Of a DNA stretch of 64,000 nt, positions 26,779 through 35,761 are shown in pieces. The notes below the pieces were generated by a model that saw only the letters and a program-made list of their open reading frames with translations, made no database searches and was not told the origin of the DNA. The translations under genes were made by a program, and so were the position numbers. Source of the stretch: JAPLJU01 sp036725345 (lineage in GTDB: Bacteria; Desulfobacterota; Syntrophia; Syntrophales; UBA2192); the NCBI GenBank assembly GCA_036725345.1, contig DAIMEJ010000004.1, positions 1-64,000 on the forward strand. Reading direction: 5' to 3'. The stretch's first letter is position 1; every line of letters starts with the position of its first letter.

Positions 26779-27822
26779 ATGTCTTTGGCCAATTTAAAAG
26801 ATATGACGCTCGAGGAAATCGAGAAGCTGGTCGCGAAACACGGCAAGGAAAAGTACCGGGCGAAACAGATTTTCAAATGGCTCTACCAGAAGGGGGCGGC
26901 TTCCTTTGAGGAGATGACGAACCTCTCGAAGGATTTCCGGGAGGAAATGAAGGACATCGCCCGGGTCAGCGCTCTCGAAATCGCCGCCACCCAGACTTCC
27001 TCGGACGGAACGATCAAAATCCTCTTCCGCATGGAAGACGGTTTTCACGTCGAGGGCGTTCTGATCCCGGGGAGAAACCACTGGACGCAGTGCGTATCCA
27101 CCCAGGCGGGCTGCAGGATGGGGTGTACGTTCTGCCTGACGGGGCTTTCCGGTTTCAAAAGGGATCTCCTGCCGTCGGAGATCGTGGACCAGGTCACCCG
27201 GGTCCGTTTCTCCATGGAAGAGGGGAAGAAAATCGGCAATATCGTGCTCATGGGCATGGGCGAGCCCCTCGCAAACTATGAAAACACCCTCAAGGCCATC
27301 CGGATCATGACCGCCGACGACGGCCTGGCTTTCTCCACCCGCCGGGTCACCCTGTCCACCTGCGGCATCGCACCCATGATTGTGAAGCTTGGCGAGGATG
27401 CCTGCGTCAACCTCGCCGTGTCCCTCAATGCCCCGGACGACATGACCCGAAACACCCTGATGCCAATCAACAAAAAATACCCGCTGGAGGCGCTCATCAA
27501 ATCCTGCAGGAACTACCCCATGCCGAGGCGCCGGCGGATCACCTTCGAATACATCCTCATCGAAGGCGTCAACGCCTCCCCGGAAGACGCGAAAAAACTG
27601 GTCCGGCTGTTCAGGGGCGTGAAGTGCAAGTTCAACCTGATCCCCTTCAATGAATTCCCGGGAACGCCTTACCGCGCCCCCTCGCGGAAAACCATCGAGG
27701 CTTTTCAGAAAGTCCTCGTGGATCACCATTACACGGCCGTCATCCGGAAGAGCTGCGGAAAGGATATCCTCGCCGCCTGCGGACAGCTATCAGGCCAGAG
27801 CAATAGAAACAGTGGAGAGTGA
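26779..27822 (+). CDS. rlmN: 23S rRNA (adenine-C2)-methyltransferase RlmN
   Basis: 347 residues. This radical SAM enzyme methylates A2503 of 23S rRNA and A37 of some tRNAs. The cluster motif is Cys112-x3-Cys116-x2-Cys119 (CRMGCTFCLTG). GEPLANYENTLKAI, the SLNAPDD motif and the C-terminal mechanistic Cys in RKSCGKDILAACGQL fit RlmN. The final codons, NSGE and stop, are written in repeat DNA, so the natural C-terminus may have been altered by insertion. Confidence 0.95.
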   Translation: MSLANLKDMTLEEIEKLVAKHGKEKYRAKQIFKWLYQKGAASFEEMTNLSKDFREEMKDIARVSALEIAATQTSSDGTIKILFRMEDGFHVEGVLIPGRNHWTQCVSTQAGCRMGCTFCLTGLSGFKRDLLPSEIVDQVTRVRFSMEEGKKIGNIVLMGMGEPLANYENTLKAIRIMTADDGLAFSTRRVTLSTCGIAPMIVKLGEDACVNLAVSLNAPDDMTRNTLMPINKKYPLEALIKSCRNYPMPRRRRITFEYILIEGVNASPEDAKKLVRLFRGVKCKFNLIPFNEFPGTPYRAPSRKTIEAFQKVLVDHHYTAVIRKSCGKDILAACGQLSGQSNRNSGE

Positions 27823-27985
27823 TGAGTGGTGAGTGGCTGGTGGTTAGGAAGATTTAATGAGATTTAAAGACTTAGATAGACATAGAAAGACCGGATAGAC
27901 TGAACAGACCAAATAGACCAGATAGACAAGACAGGCCAGATGGACTAGAAGGACCCGATACCCTTTACCCTGAACCCGATACCTT
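27817..27985 (+). repeat. dispersed intergenic repeat, copy A
   Basis: GAGTGGTGAGTGGCTGGTGG is followed by AAGATTTAATGAGATTTAAAG, then tandem units of the GATAGACCA kind, and a CCCGATACCC block at about 27953-27985. An inverted copy with long stretches of identity is at 33668-33765. The rlmN stop is inside it. Confidence 0.7.
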
Positions 27986-28019
27986 ATAATTGGCCCCGCG
28001 GGCCATCGAGGAGGAAGCG

Positions 28020-28823
28020 ATGTCTTACAAGTTTATTGATCTCCAGGTCAAGGATTACGTCGCCACGATAAACATGGCGAAGACGGAAAGTCTCAACGCC
28101 CTCGACGTCCCTTTCGCGGAGGAAATCGTCAGAGCCCTTCGGGAGGTCAACACGCGCGACGACGTGAGGGTTGCCGTTCTCTGCAGCCGTGCCAAGGCAT
28201 TCTGCACCGGGCTCGACCTCAAGGCTTTTACCTCAACGGGGATCAACGGCTCGCCGAAGGCAAGCCTTGAGTTCCCCGAAAAGCTGAAGGTCCTTTTCGA
28301 CACCTGCGACCTCATCGAGGCGTGCATGAAACCCGTGATAGCGGCCATCCACGGGATGTGCATCGGCGGGGGCCTTGACATCATCTCCGCCTGCGACATC
28401 CGCCTGTGTTCGGAGGACGCCTCTTTTTCCCTGCGGGAAGCAGCGGTCGGCCTCGTGGCGGACATGGGTGTCCTTCAGCGCCTCCCCCATGTTATCGGCC
28501 AGGGCTACGCCCGCGAGATGGCCTTCACGGCCCGCTTCTACAGCGCAAAGGAGGCCGAGAAGATGGGGCTTGTGAACGCCGTCTATCCCAACCGGGACGC
28601 TCTGATGGAAGGTGCGCGGTCCCTTGCCCTTCAGATCGCCGGCAATGCACCCCTCGCCGTCCAGGCCACGAAGGAAGTCCTCAACGTGAGCAGGGATGCC
28701 ACCGTGCAGGACGGGGTGAATCTCTCCAAGCACAAGAACATGGTCCTCTTCGCTTCGGAAGACATGAAGGAGGCGTTCAGTTCCTTCGCGGAGAAAAGAA
28801 AACCCATTTTCCGGGGACGATAG
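28020..28823 (+). CDS. crotonase, delta3,5-delta2,4-dienoyl-CoA isomerase type
   Basis: 267 residues from the ATG at 28020, which follows GAGGAGGAAGCG. The crotonase fold shows the oxyanion-hole motifs AFCTGLDL and GMCIGGGLD. Asp120, Glu140 and Asp148 occupy the three acidic positions that define dienoyl-CoA isomerases of the ECH1 type, with the same spacing of 20 and 28. The stretch REAAVGLVADMGVLQRLP resembles that subfamily closely. Such enzymes shift double bonds during oxidation of unsaturated fatty acyl-CoA. It lies 4 bp before the kinase-fusion gene. An ordinary enoyl-CoA hydratase is less likely. Confidence 0.8.
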   Translation: MSYKFIDLQVKDYVATINMAKTESLNALDVPFAEEIVRALREVNTRDDVRVAVLCSRAKAFCTGLDLKAFTSTGINGSPKASLEFPEKLKVLFDTCDLIEACMKPVIAAIHGMCIGGGLDIISACDIRLCSEDASFSLREAAVGLVADMGVLQRLPHVIGQGYAREMAFTARFYSAKEAEKMGLVNAVYPNRDALMEGARSLALQIAGNAPLAVQATKEVLNVSRDATVQDGVNLSKHKNMVLFASEDMKEAFSSFAEKRKPIFRGR

Positions 28824-28827
28824 AGCC

Positions 28828-30405
28828 ATGACCCACCCGAAACTCGCCGACGCGATGAGCCGACCTGATTTCTATCCCCACAGGCCGTCGTCCGTCGAGG
28901 TCATCCAGACCCACATCTCCTTCATCTTCATCGCGGATGACTGCGTCTACAAGGTCAAGAAGGCAGTGGATTTCGGTTTTTTGGATTTCACCACATTAGA
29001 AAAAAGAAGGTTTTACTGCCGGGAAGAACTGCGATTGAATAAGCGGCTGGCGCCGGACTTCTACCTCGAGGTCATTGACATCAGCGAGGATGCGGGCGGG
29101 AACATCGTCATGGGCCCGGGCGGGAAGGTCATCGAGTACGCCGTCAAAATGAAACGGCTCCCCACGGACAGGATGCTCAAAGGACTCCTTTCGCGGGGCA
29201 GGGTCGTCCCTGCAGACATGGAGAGAGTCGCCCGGCGGGTATCCGAATTTCACCGGCTGGCGGACACGGGCGGCAGGATCGATGAGAACGGCGGACTGGA
29301 CGTCATCAGAAAAAACCAGGACGAAAACTTCGACCAGACGGAAAAGTACATCGGGATGACCATTCCCGAAGAACAGTATCGATTCATTCAATCCTTCATC
29401 AACGATTTCATGGACAGGAATCGAGCCCTCTTTGAAAGGCGCGTGGAGGAGCACCGGATCCGCGACTGTCACGGAGACCTGCACATCGAGCACATCTGCC
29501 TGGCCGACGGCATCGTCATTTTCGACTGCATAGAATTCAACGAGCGGTTCCGCTTCGGCGACGTGGCCGCCGAGGTCGCCTTTCTGGCCATGGACCTGGA
29601 CTTCAACGGCTACCCGGACCATGCGAGGGCCTTCGTGGATGCCTATGTCCGCTTATCCGGCGACCCGGAACTCACAAAACTTCTCAATTTCTACAGGACC
29701 TACTACGCCTATGTCCGGGGCAAGGTCATCAGCTTCCGGCTCGACGACAGGGCCATCGATGAGAAGGGCAGAGAGGAGGCAAAGGATCTCGCATCGCGTT
29801 ACTTCGACCTCGCGTATGCTTACGCGGCCCGGCCGGAGGGAAAAACGCTGATCCTCACAGCGGGGCTCATGGGGACGGGCAAGAGCGTCCTTGCCTCTCG
29901 GCTTGCCTCCCGGCTCGATGCCGAAGTCATCCGCATGGACGTCCTGAGGAAGGAGATGTGCCACATTGCCCCGACGGAGCACCGCTACGAAGATTTCGGA
30001 AAAGGTATTTACTCAGGAGATGTCTCGCGGAAGGCCTATGAAAGGGCCCTCGAGGCGGCGGCTCTCAAACTCAGGGAAGGGAGGTCCGTGATCATCGACG
30101 CGTCTTTCAAGAACAGGGCGGAGCGACGGAGGGCCGCCCAAATCGCCGCGGAGCTCCGGGCGGACTTCTTCATCGTCGAATGCGTTCTGCCCGACAGGCT
30201 GGTCACGAAAAGACTGGCCGCGAGGATGTCCGAGAAGGGCGAGGTCTCGGACGGCAGGACGGAAATCCTGGAGGCCCAGAAAAGGGATTTCGAGCGAATC
30301 GATGAAGTCCCGGCCCGGTCTCACATCGTGATTGACACGTCCGAAGACCCGGAAAGATGCGCCTGCCGCGTACTGGCAGAAATCAGGAAACGCCGGATGC
30401 CGTAA
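28828..30405 (+). CDS. APH-like/P-loop kinase fusion protein
   Basis: 525 residues in two domains. The N-terminal half is aminoglycoside-phosphotransferase-like, with the Brenner-type CHGDLHIEHICL loop and the IFDCIEFNERFRFGD metal site. The C-terminal half (from about residue 340) is a P-loop kinase with Walker A GLMGTGKS and a later DASFKNRAER. Such two-domain proteins are widespread and are annotated as gluconate-kinase-like or AAA proteins; their substrate is unknown. The gene directly follows the crotonase and ends at a bidirectional terminator. Confidence 0.8.
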   Translation: MTHPKLADAMSRPDFYPHRPSSVEVIQTHISFIFIADDCVYKVKKAVDFGFLDFTTLEKRRFYCREELRLNKRLAPDFYLEVIDISEDAGGNIVMGPGGKVIEYAVKMKRLPTDRMLKGLLSRGRVVPADMERVARRVSEFHRLADTGGRIDENGGLDVIRKNQDENFDQTEKYIGMTIPEEQYRFIQSFINDFMDRNRALFERRVEEHRIRDCHGDLHIEHICLADGIVIFDCIEFNERFRFGDVAAEVAFLAMDLDFNGYPDHARAFVDAYVRLSGDPELTKLLNFYRTYYAYVRGKVISFRLDDRAIDEKGREEAKDLASRYFDLAYAYAARPEGKTLILTAGLMGTGKSVLASRLASRLDAEVIRMDVLRKEMCHIAPTEHRYEDFGKGIYSGDVSRKAYERALEAAALKLREGRSVIIDASFKNRAERRRAAQIAAELRADFFIVECVLPDRLVTKRLAARMSEKGEVSDGRTEILEAQKRDFERIDEVPARSHIVIDTSEDPERCACRVLAEIRKRRMP

Positions 30406-30444
30406 AAAAAAGCCGGCCGGCACCTCCGGGTGCCGCCGGTTTTT
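30404..30444. terminator. bidirectional terminator
   Basis: An A run (30404-30411), a GC-rich stem around CCGGCACC-TCCG-GGTGCCG with one bulge, and a T run (30440-30444). It serves the kinase fusion from the left and bamD from the right. Confidence 0.85.
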
Positions 30445-30467
30445 ATGAAAAAACAAACCTCAGACCT

Positions 30468-31262
30468 TTATTCCTGCACGGGCTCCCGGACGATTCCCCC
30501 CATGTCTTCCTTCTCGGGTCCCTTTTTCACCAGCTTCTCCTGCTCCCAGAGTCTTTTCGATTCGGCGAGGAAGTAATTGACTTTGTAATCCAGACCGAGA
30601 TTCGGGTAATTCCTGGTGATCCCTTCAAAGCGTTTCATGGCCGCGTAATACTTCTTCGTCTTGAAATAGAAATAGCCCACATAAAATTCATATTCGGCCT
30701 GCCGCTCCTTGCACTCCTTCAATCGTTTTTCAGCCAGGATAGCGAATTTGCTGTTCGGGAAGCGGGTGATGAGCCTTTCAAAGGCAGTCCGGGCTTTCGC
30801 CGTCTCGGTCTGGTCACGGTCAATCGTTTCCATCCTGTTGTAGTGGCACATCCCCAGCTGGTACATGGCATAGGGGACGTTCGGGTTCATCGGGTGAAGT
30901 TCGACGAACTCATTGTAGAAGACCTGGGCATCCATATATTTTTCATCGCTGAAATAGGAATCAGCAATGCCGAGTTCGGCCATGATGGCTACTTCGCTCA
31001 AGGGGTATTCTTCCTTCACCCGCCTGAAGGCGTCGATGGCCTTGTCATAATCTTTACTGTCGTAATAATCCTTGCCCCTGCTGTACAGGCTGTCAGGGGT
31101 TTTGACGCGCTCCTCACCCCGGTCCCATAATTTATCCCACCAGGCGCAGCCGGAAGCCGTGAAAACCCAAAAGAGGACGACGCCCATGACAAAAGCCGAC
31201 CGGGCCCTTCTCTGATTGCCGAATTGATTCCGTTTAAAATATGGTCTGCCCTGCATGATCAT
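30468..31262 (-). CDS. bamD: outer membrane assembly lipoprotein BamD
   Basis: About 264 residues from the ATG at 31262; the open frame extends to a GTG at 31286. A lipoprotein signal ends at FTASGC. Five TPR-like repeats follow (LYSRGKDYYDSKDYDKAIDAFRRV, then AELGIADSYF, YAMYQLGMCHY, YVGYFYFKTKKYYAA). BamD is an essential partner of BamA in inserting beta-barrel proteins into the outer membrane, which shows a diderm cell. It lies downstream of trxA on the same strand, with little or no gap. Confidence 0.9.
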   Translation of the reverse strand: MIMQGRPYFKRNQFGNQRRARSAFVMGVVLFWVFTASGCAWWDKLWDRGEERVKTPDSLYSRGKDYYDSKDYDKAIDAFRRVKEEYPLSEVAIMAELGIADSYFSDEKYMDAQVFYNEFVELHPMNPNVPYAMYQLGMCHYNRMETIDRDQTETAKARTAFERLITRFPNSKFAILAEKRLKECKERQAEYEFYVGYFYFKTKKYYAAMKRFEGITRNYPNLGLDYKVNYFLAESKRLWEQEKLVKKGPEKEDMGGIVREPVQE

Positions 31263-31285
31263 GCTCAACCCGCGGACATGCTGCA

Positions 31286-31612
31286 CTACATTGCCTTGTT
31301 CATCAATTCCTTCAGGCGGTCTTTCGACACAAGGCCGATGACTTTATCGACCATTTTCCCGCCCTTGAACAGCATGAGCGTGGGGATGCTCATGACGCCC
31401 AGGTCCGTGGCGACTTTCCGGCTTTCGTCCACATTGATTTTTGCAACCTTGACCTTGTCTTTGTATTCCGACGCCAGTTCCTCAATGATGGGGGCTATTC
31501 TCTGGCAGGGCCCGCACCAGGGTGCCCAGAAATCGACAAGGGCGGGTTTATCCGATTTCAAAATCTCCTGTTCGAAGTCACTGTCCGTGACATTGATTAA
31601 ATCTTTGCTCAT
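31286..31612 (-). CDS. trxA: thioredoxin
   Basis: 108 residues from the ATG at 31612, behind AAGGGAGGTCACC. It is a classic thioredoxin with the redox pair Cys33/Cys36 in WCGPC, the cis-Pro loop SIPTLMLFKGG, and the buried Asp in LVDFWAP. It reduces protein disulphides in the cytoplasm. A longer frame from 31684 lacks a plausible start context. The stop touches the bamD region, so the two are likely co-transcribed. Confidence 0.95.
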   Translation of the reverse strand: MSKDLINVTDSDFEQEILKSDKPALVDFWAPWCGPCQRIAPIIEELASEYKDKVKVAKINVDESRKVATDLGVMSIPTLMLFKGGKMVDKVIGLVSKDRLKELMNKAM

Positions 31613-31889
31613 CTGGTGACCTCCCTTGCAATGGCCGTTACCCGACAAATAAAGGGCACCCCTCCCCTGGATCCCTGAACTCAAAGCGCCCTTTTGTCGC
31701 TCTATATGCCACTCAAAACCCCTTCTGTCAAACCCATTTTGACCGTTGCCTGCCGCCGTCGCCGCGGGATTCGGCCGTCATGAATCAGGGCAACAAAGTG
31801 TTTTGACAGGCATTTCCATATCTGGTAAAAGGGTAGCCCTCCGCCATCTTCAATCATCACTCTGAAGAGAAGAAGAGAAAGGGAAATAT

Positions 31890-32600
31890 TTGAAACCCAT
31901 CGGGATTATCTCCGGCACGGTTCTTCACGGGACGGACTTCGTCAGGGGGCTCCGAAAGGAACACATGGCCAATGAGTTCGGGCGGGTAACCGTCTGGGTT
32001 TCCCGGGAGATTGTCCACGTCTCACGCCATGACCGCGATCCCGGCGAATATATTCTGCCCCACCTCATCAACCACCCGGCCAATCTCGCGGCCCTGAAGG
32101 CCCTGGGTGTGGCGGAAGTCGTGGGGATCAACTCGACGGGATCCCTCAAAAAGGACCTCCCCCCGGGCTCCATCGTCGTGCCTGACGACTTCGTGCTGCT
32201 TGCCGACACACCCACGGTTTTTTCCAACCGGCCCGTGCACATCACGCCGGAGCTGTCAGACGAGTTGCGGCGGCGGCTCATCGAGGCGGCAGGTGCCTGC
32301 GGGATATCCGTTGTCGGGCGCGGCGTTTACTGGCAGACGGAGGGACCCCGGCTGGAAACGAAGGCCGAAATCCGCATGATGGCCTCTTTCGCAGACATCG
32401 TGGGGATGACCATGGCCGCCGAGGCGATCATCGCGCAGGAGCTGGGGCTGGCGTACGCCTCTCTCTGCTCGGTCGACAACTACTGCAATGGCGTTGTGGA
32501 GAGGCCCTTGACCATGGAGACGATCATCGAGGGTGCGAAAAAGAACAGGGACACCATGCTGACGATTGTCGGCAAGTTCATCGAAAGGAGCCGGAGATGA
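31890..32600 (+). CDS. mtnP: MTA/purine nucleoside phosphorylase
   Basis: 236 residues starting with TTG behind an AGAAAGGGAAA stretch. It belongs to the nucleoside phosphorylase family that includes methylthioadenosine phosphorylase. It has the phosphate-binding HVSRHDR loop, the HLINHPANLAALKALG helix, EGPRLETKAEIRMM and GMTMAAEA. The base-pocket residue following SV is Asp (CSVDNYCNG), which favours 6-aminopurines such as MTA. Substrate preference cannot be fixed from sequence alone. Its last four bases overlap the next gene. Confidence 0.85.
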   Translation: MKPIGIISGTVLHGTDFVRGLRKEHMANEFGRVTVWVSREIVHVSRHDRDPGEYILPHLINHPANLAALKALGVAEVVGINSTGSLKKDLPPGSIVVPDDFVLLADTPTVFSNRPVHITPELSDELRRRLIEAAGACGISVVGRGVYWQTEGPRLETKAEIRMMASFADIVGMTMAAEAIIAQELGLAYASLCSVDNYCNGVVERPLTMETIIEGAKKNRDTMLTIVGKFIERSRR

Positions 32601-33112
32601 AATTTTCAAAGAGAGGGGATAAAGGTGAGACCAGCCTGCTGGGCGGCCAGCGGGTCCCGAAATACGACCCGAGACCCGAAACGTACGGTGTCCTCGATGA
32701 AGCAAGCTCCGTCATGGGTGTTGCGAAGGCCATGACGAGAAATCAGAAAATAAAGGATATCCTCTTCGCCGTTCAGAAAGACCTGCTGATGATGGGCGCC
32801 GAGCTGTCGGCTCTCCCGGAGGACGTCAAAAAGCTCTCAAAAAGGATCGGTGAAGCGGATGTGCAGCGTATCGAGGATCTCATCGACGATCTTCAGAAGG
32901 AGGTCAAGCTGAAGAACGAATTCATCTACCCAGGCGAAACGGTGGTGTCCGCCCAGATCGATGTGGCAAGAACCATAATCCGGCGGGCGGAGCGGAACGC
33001 GGCAAGGATGAAAGACGACGGCCTGGTGAAAAACCCCGAGGTTCACAAATACCTCAACCGCCTGGCCGACATGCTCTTCACGCTGGCGAGATACGAGGAA
33101 GTAAAGGGATAG
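32597..33112 (+). CDS. PduO-type cob(I)alamin adenosyltransferase
   Basis: 171 residues. It transfers the adenosyl group from ATP to cob(I)alamin. Family marks are the N-terminal FSKRGDKGETSLLGG ATP loop, the middle DEASSVMG helix and the C-terminal SAQIDVARTIIRRAERNAA and LNRLADMLFTLAR helices. The ATGA overlap with the phosphorylase suggests one transcript. Cobalamin enzymes such as methylmalonyl-CoA mutase would be the users; none is in the window. Confidence 0.9.
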   Translation: MKFSKRGDKGETSLLGGQRVPKYDPRPETYGVLDEASSVMGVAKAMTRNQKIKDILFAVQKDLLMMGAELSALPEDVKKLSKRIGEADVQRIEDLIDDLQKEVKLKNEFIYPGETVVSAQIDVARTIIRRAERNAARMKDDGLVKNPEVHKYLNRLADMLFTLARYEEVKG

Positions 33113-33114
33113 TT

Positions 33115-33200
33115 TAATTTTGAGTTTTGAATGTTGAGTGTTGAATTAAAAAAAATTGTTCCATATTCAATTCATAACTCATAACTCAAAATTCATAACT
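33115..33200. repeat. hairpin of TTTTGAATTTTGAG-type repeats
   Basis: The left half has degenerate TTTTGAGTTTTGAATG units. The right half has the inverted ATTCATAACTCATAACTC kind, around an A-rich loop. Related runs are at 50367-50400 and 55153-55190. Confidence 0.6.
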
Positions 33201-33225
33201 ACCGATGGCGCTGTGGGCCATCGGC

Positions 33226-33657
33226 CTAAAATGCCCCCAGCTGGCAGTTGGATATCTTGATACCGAGTTTCTCGCAGGCGGCGGAAACCCGGATCCTGGC
33301 TATTTTGAATTCTTTCGCTATCTTCCACAAGGCCTCGCAGGACAGTCGCCCGTCAGTCATTGCCTTTCGTATCGCCCCCTCCAGTTCTTCCGACACCGTC
33401 TCCGCTTTCTGGATGATCCGGCTGATCGGGCTGTACCCGAAAAGACCCAGCTGACATTTTTTGATCGGAACCTCCAGCCGATCCATGGTAAACCCTATTT
33501 CAGCGGGTGTGACATTCACCGCCTCGGCAATGTTGAAAGCAATCGCGCAGGTTATCTCACCCTTCTGTGCCCTTTTTTTTACAGCCTCGCCAACCGTCGG
33601 ATTAACCTTTCGATCAGCGGGATACTTCTCCTTGTAATGTCCCTTGTCCTTGTGCAT
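33226..33657 (-). CDS. duplicated CQLGxF-motif protein
   Basis: 143 residues made of two related halves of about 60. Each has a helix with EAVKKRAQKGEITC or GAIRKAMTDGRLSC, a second helix, and an end of KKCQLGLF or SNCQLGAF. The paired Cys positions could bind a metal or make a disulphide. I recognise the pattern as conserved in anaerobes but not its function. It is isolated between two repeat blocks. Confidence 0.6.
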   Translation of the reverse strand: MHKDKGHYKEKYPADRKVNPTVGEAVKKRAQKGEITCAIAFNIAEAVNVTPAEIGFTMDRLEVPIKKCQLGLFGYSPISRIIQKAETVSEELEGAIRKAMTDGRLSCEALWKIAKEFKIARIRVSAACEKLGIKISNCQLGAF

Positions 33658-33667
33658 ATTTTGGTCC

Positions 33668-33765
33668 CTTCAGTCTGTTCAGTCTATCCGGTCTATCCGG
33701 TCTTTCTATGTCTCTCTAAGTCTTTAAATTTTATTAAATCTTCCTCAACACCAGCCACTCACAAT
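33668..33765 (-). repeat. dispersed intergenic repeat, copy B
   Basis: Read on the minus strand it follows copy A (27817-27985) almost base for base over about 85 bp. It starts GTGAGTGGCTGGTG, continues GAGGAAGATTTAAT and AAGACTTAG, and ends in GATAGACCGGATAGACTG with one extra tandem unit. Confidence 0.75.
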
Positions 33766-33772
33766 GGTCCCC

Positions 33773-34228
33773 TCAGTATTTCACATAATGGAAGGGTTCC
33801 GCGGCCGCGAGGGAGTCATCGTCGAGGGTTTTGAACTTGGCTTTCTTGATGAGCTGCCGGGTCTTTTCCATCTGATCGACATCGATGACGAAGACGGCCG
33901 TTTTCCAGCTTTCCAGAACGAACCCGTAGGCGTTGTTGATATTGATGTTTTCCCTGGCCAGAAGCTGCGTCAATTTGTCCAGCCCGCCGGGTTTGTCCTC
34001 GATGATGACGGCAACGACCTCCTTCATGGTCACCATGAGGCCGTCGGCAGCGAGCGCTTTTTGGGCTCGCTTGGGTTCATCCACAATCAGGTTGATGACA
34101 CCGTAGCTGTGCGATGTGGCAATCGTGGTGGCCCGGATGTTGACCTTTTCTTTTGACAGAATACGGGTAATCCGGGCCAGCTGTCCCGGCTTGTTCTCCG
34201 CGAAAACGGATAGCTGATGCACCGTCAT
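33773..34228 (-). CDS. tandem ACT-domain protein
   Basis: 151 residues in two ACT domains. The first reads FAENKPGQLARITRILSKEKVNIRA and the second VIIEDKPGGLDKLTQLLARENININ. The GQL/GGL loops are the usual amino-acid-binding positions. Proteins of this type follow paaK-like genes in many anaerobes and archaea and may sense the acid or amino acid concerned. No catalytic domain is present. An AAAGGAGAGCAAT site precedes the ATG. Confidence 0.85.
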   Translation of the reverse strand: MTVHQLSVFAENKPGQLARITRILSKEKVNIRATTIATSHSYGVINLIVDEPKRAQKALAADGLMVTMKEVVAVIIEDKPGGLDKLTQLLARENININNAYGFVLESWKTAVFVIDVDQMEKTRQLIKKAKFKTLDDDSLAAAEPFHYVKY

Positions 34229-34253
34229 ATTGCTCTCCTTTCAGCGAGCAAAG

Positions 34254-34345
34254 GGTTCAGGGCAACGGGTATCGGGACCGGGGTTCAGGATCAAGTGCCT
34301 TTGGCCCTTGCTCATCACTCACCACCAACCACTCCTCACTGAGGG
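34254..34345. repeat. intergenic repeat block between ACT gene and paaK
   Basis: It contains GGTTCAGG and GGTATCGGG units (the CCCGATACC kind seen at 27953) and an inverted CATCACTCACCACCAACC run of the GAGTGGTGAG kind. No gene is affected except that the paaK and ACT genes are separated by it. Confidence 0.5.
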
Positions 34346-34356
34346 CCACAGGACCG

Positions 34357-35655
34357 CTACTCTTTGCGGTTGTCGATGACCCTTACCGCCTTCCCCTCGG
34401 TCTTCGGCAGACTACCGGGAGCCACGAGCACCACTTTCGGCGTGATCAGGATGTCGCTCTTCAGGGCCTCGACGATTTTTTTCTGCAAGGCCTCGAGGTG
34501 CAGGAGATCACCGTTAAAAGATTCCTTCTGCACCTCCACCTTGACGGTCATCACGTCGTTGAACCCTTCCCTTTCCAGGACGATGACGTAATCCGTCCCC
34601 ACGCCCGGGATCTCCATGAGCTTTTTCTCGACCTGGATGGGGAAGATGTTGACTCCCTTTATGATGAGCATGTCATCCGTCCTCCCCTTGATCCGGTCGA
34701 TGCGGCGATGGGTCCGGCCGCACTCGCAGACCCCGGGGACGATTCTCGTCAGGTCCTTCGTCCGGTACCTCAGGATGGGCATCCCCTCGCGCAGCAGGGT
34801 CGTCATGACCAGTTCCCCTTCCTCGCCGTCGGGCAACGGTTCGAGGGTGTCGGGGTTTATGATCTCCACGATGAAGTTGTCCTCCCAGATGTGAAGGCCT
34901 GTCTGACAGGGACACTCGAAGGCCACCCCGGGGCCGTTCATTTCAGAGAGGCCGTAGGAGTTGTAGGCCTTGACCCCGTAGAATTCCTCGATCCGCTTTC
35001 TCGTTTTTTCCGAATGGGGCTCCGCCCCGATAAAGGCCAATTTTAATTTCGTGTCCTTTTTCGGATCGAGACCCACCTCCTCGAAGACCGTGTAGAGATG
35101 GAGGGCGTAGCTGGGAATGATGTGAATGAAGGTGGTCTCGAAATCGCGCATGAGCTGTATCTGGCGCTTGCTGTTACCCGCACCGGCGGGGATGACCAGG
35201 GCCCCTATCTTCTCAGCACCGTAGTGAAAGCCGAGCCCCCCGGTGAAGAGCCCATAGGTCATCATGTTCTGGAATACATCACCTTTTCGCACACCCGTCA
35301 TGTACATGCAGCGGGCCATGAGGTTGGCCCATTCCTGGATATCTTTCATCGTGTGGAAGATAACGGTCGCCCGGCCCGTCGTGCCGGAAGAGGAGTGCAT
35401 CCGGACCAGTTCATCCTTTGAAACGGCAACGAGCCCGTAAGGCCAGCTGGCCCGGAGATCTTCCTTCGTCGTCAGGGGAATGTTTCTCACATCCTGAAGG
35501 GAGTTTAACTTCGTCGGATCAAACCCCTTCTCCCTGAAAACGCCGCCATAATGAGGGGACTTAGCGGCCCTCTGGAGAGTGTTTTTCAGGCGCTCCAGCT
35601 GGACGGCCTCGAGCTTCTCCCTCGGCAGGGTTTCGATATCTTTTTCCCAGTACAT
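34357..35655 (-). CDS. paaK: phenylacetate-CoA ligase family protein
   Basis: 432 residues, the normal length. It activates an aryl or related acid to its CoA thioester through an acyl-adenylate. Motifs are the P-loop SSSGTTGRAT at about residue 90, SYGLSEMNGPGVAFEC (adenylate binding), a zinc-type Cys cluster (ECPC and CECG), RTDDMLIIKGVNIFP, and the C-terminal catalytic Lys in PKTEGKAVRV. The actual acid is unknown; the ACT gene downstream is its usual partner. Confidence 0.88.
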   Translation of the reverse strand: MYWEKDIETLPREKLEAVQLERLKNTLQRAAKSPHYGGVFREKGFDPTKLNSLQDVRNIPLTTKEDLRASWPYGLVAVSKDELVRMHSSSGTTGRATVIFHTMKDIQEWANLMARCMYMTGVRKGDVFQNMMTYGLFTGGLGFHYGAEKIGALVIPAGAGNSKRQIQLMRDFETTFIHIIPSYALHLYTVFEEVGLDPKKDTKLKLAFIGAEPHSEKTRKRIEEFYGVKAYNSYGLSEMNGPGVAFECPCQTGLHIWEDNFIVEIINPDTLEPLPDGEEGELVMTTLLREGMPILRYRTKDLTRIVPGVCECGRTHRRIDRIKGRTDDMLIIKGVNIFPIQVEKKLMEIPGVGTDYVIVLEREGFNDVMTVKVEVQKESFNGDLLHLEALQKKIVEALKSDILITPKVVLVAPGSLPKTEGKAVRVIDNRKE

Positions 35656-35761
35656 GGTCCAACCCCTCCGCGTCGTTTGGAAATTTCTTACAACCCGAAA
35701 GAAAATTTATCAAGACAAAAAACCGACCGGGAAGTTGGCTCTTGCACCGGGCCATCTTCCG

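Noticed and set aside
27862..27950. Tandem GATAGACC units as a CRISPR or minisatellite
   Set aside because: Units are too short and degenerate with no spacers; they belong to a dispersed intergenic repeat.
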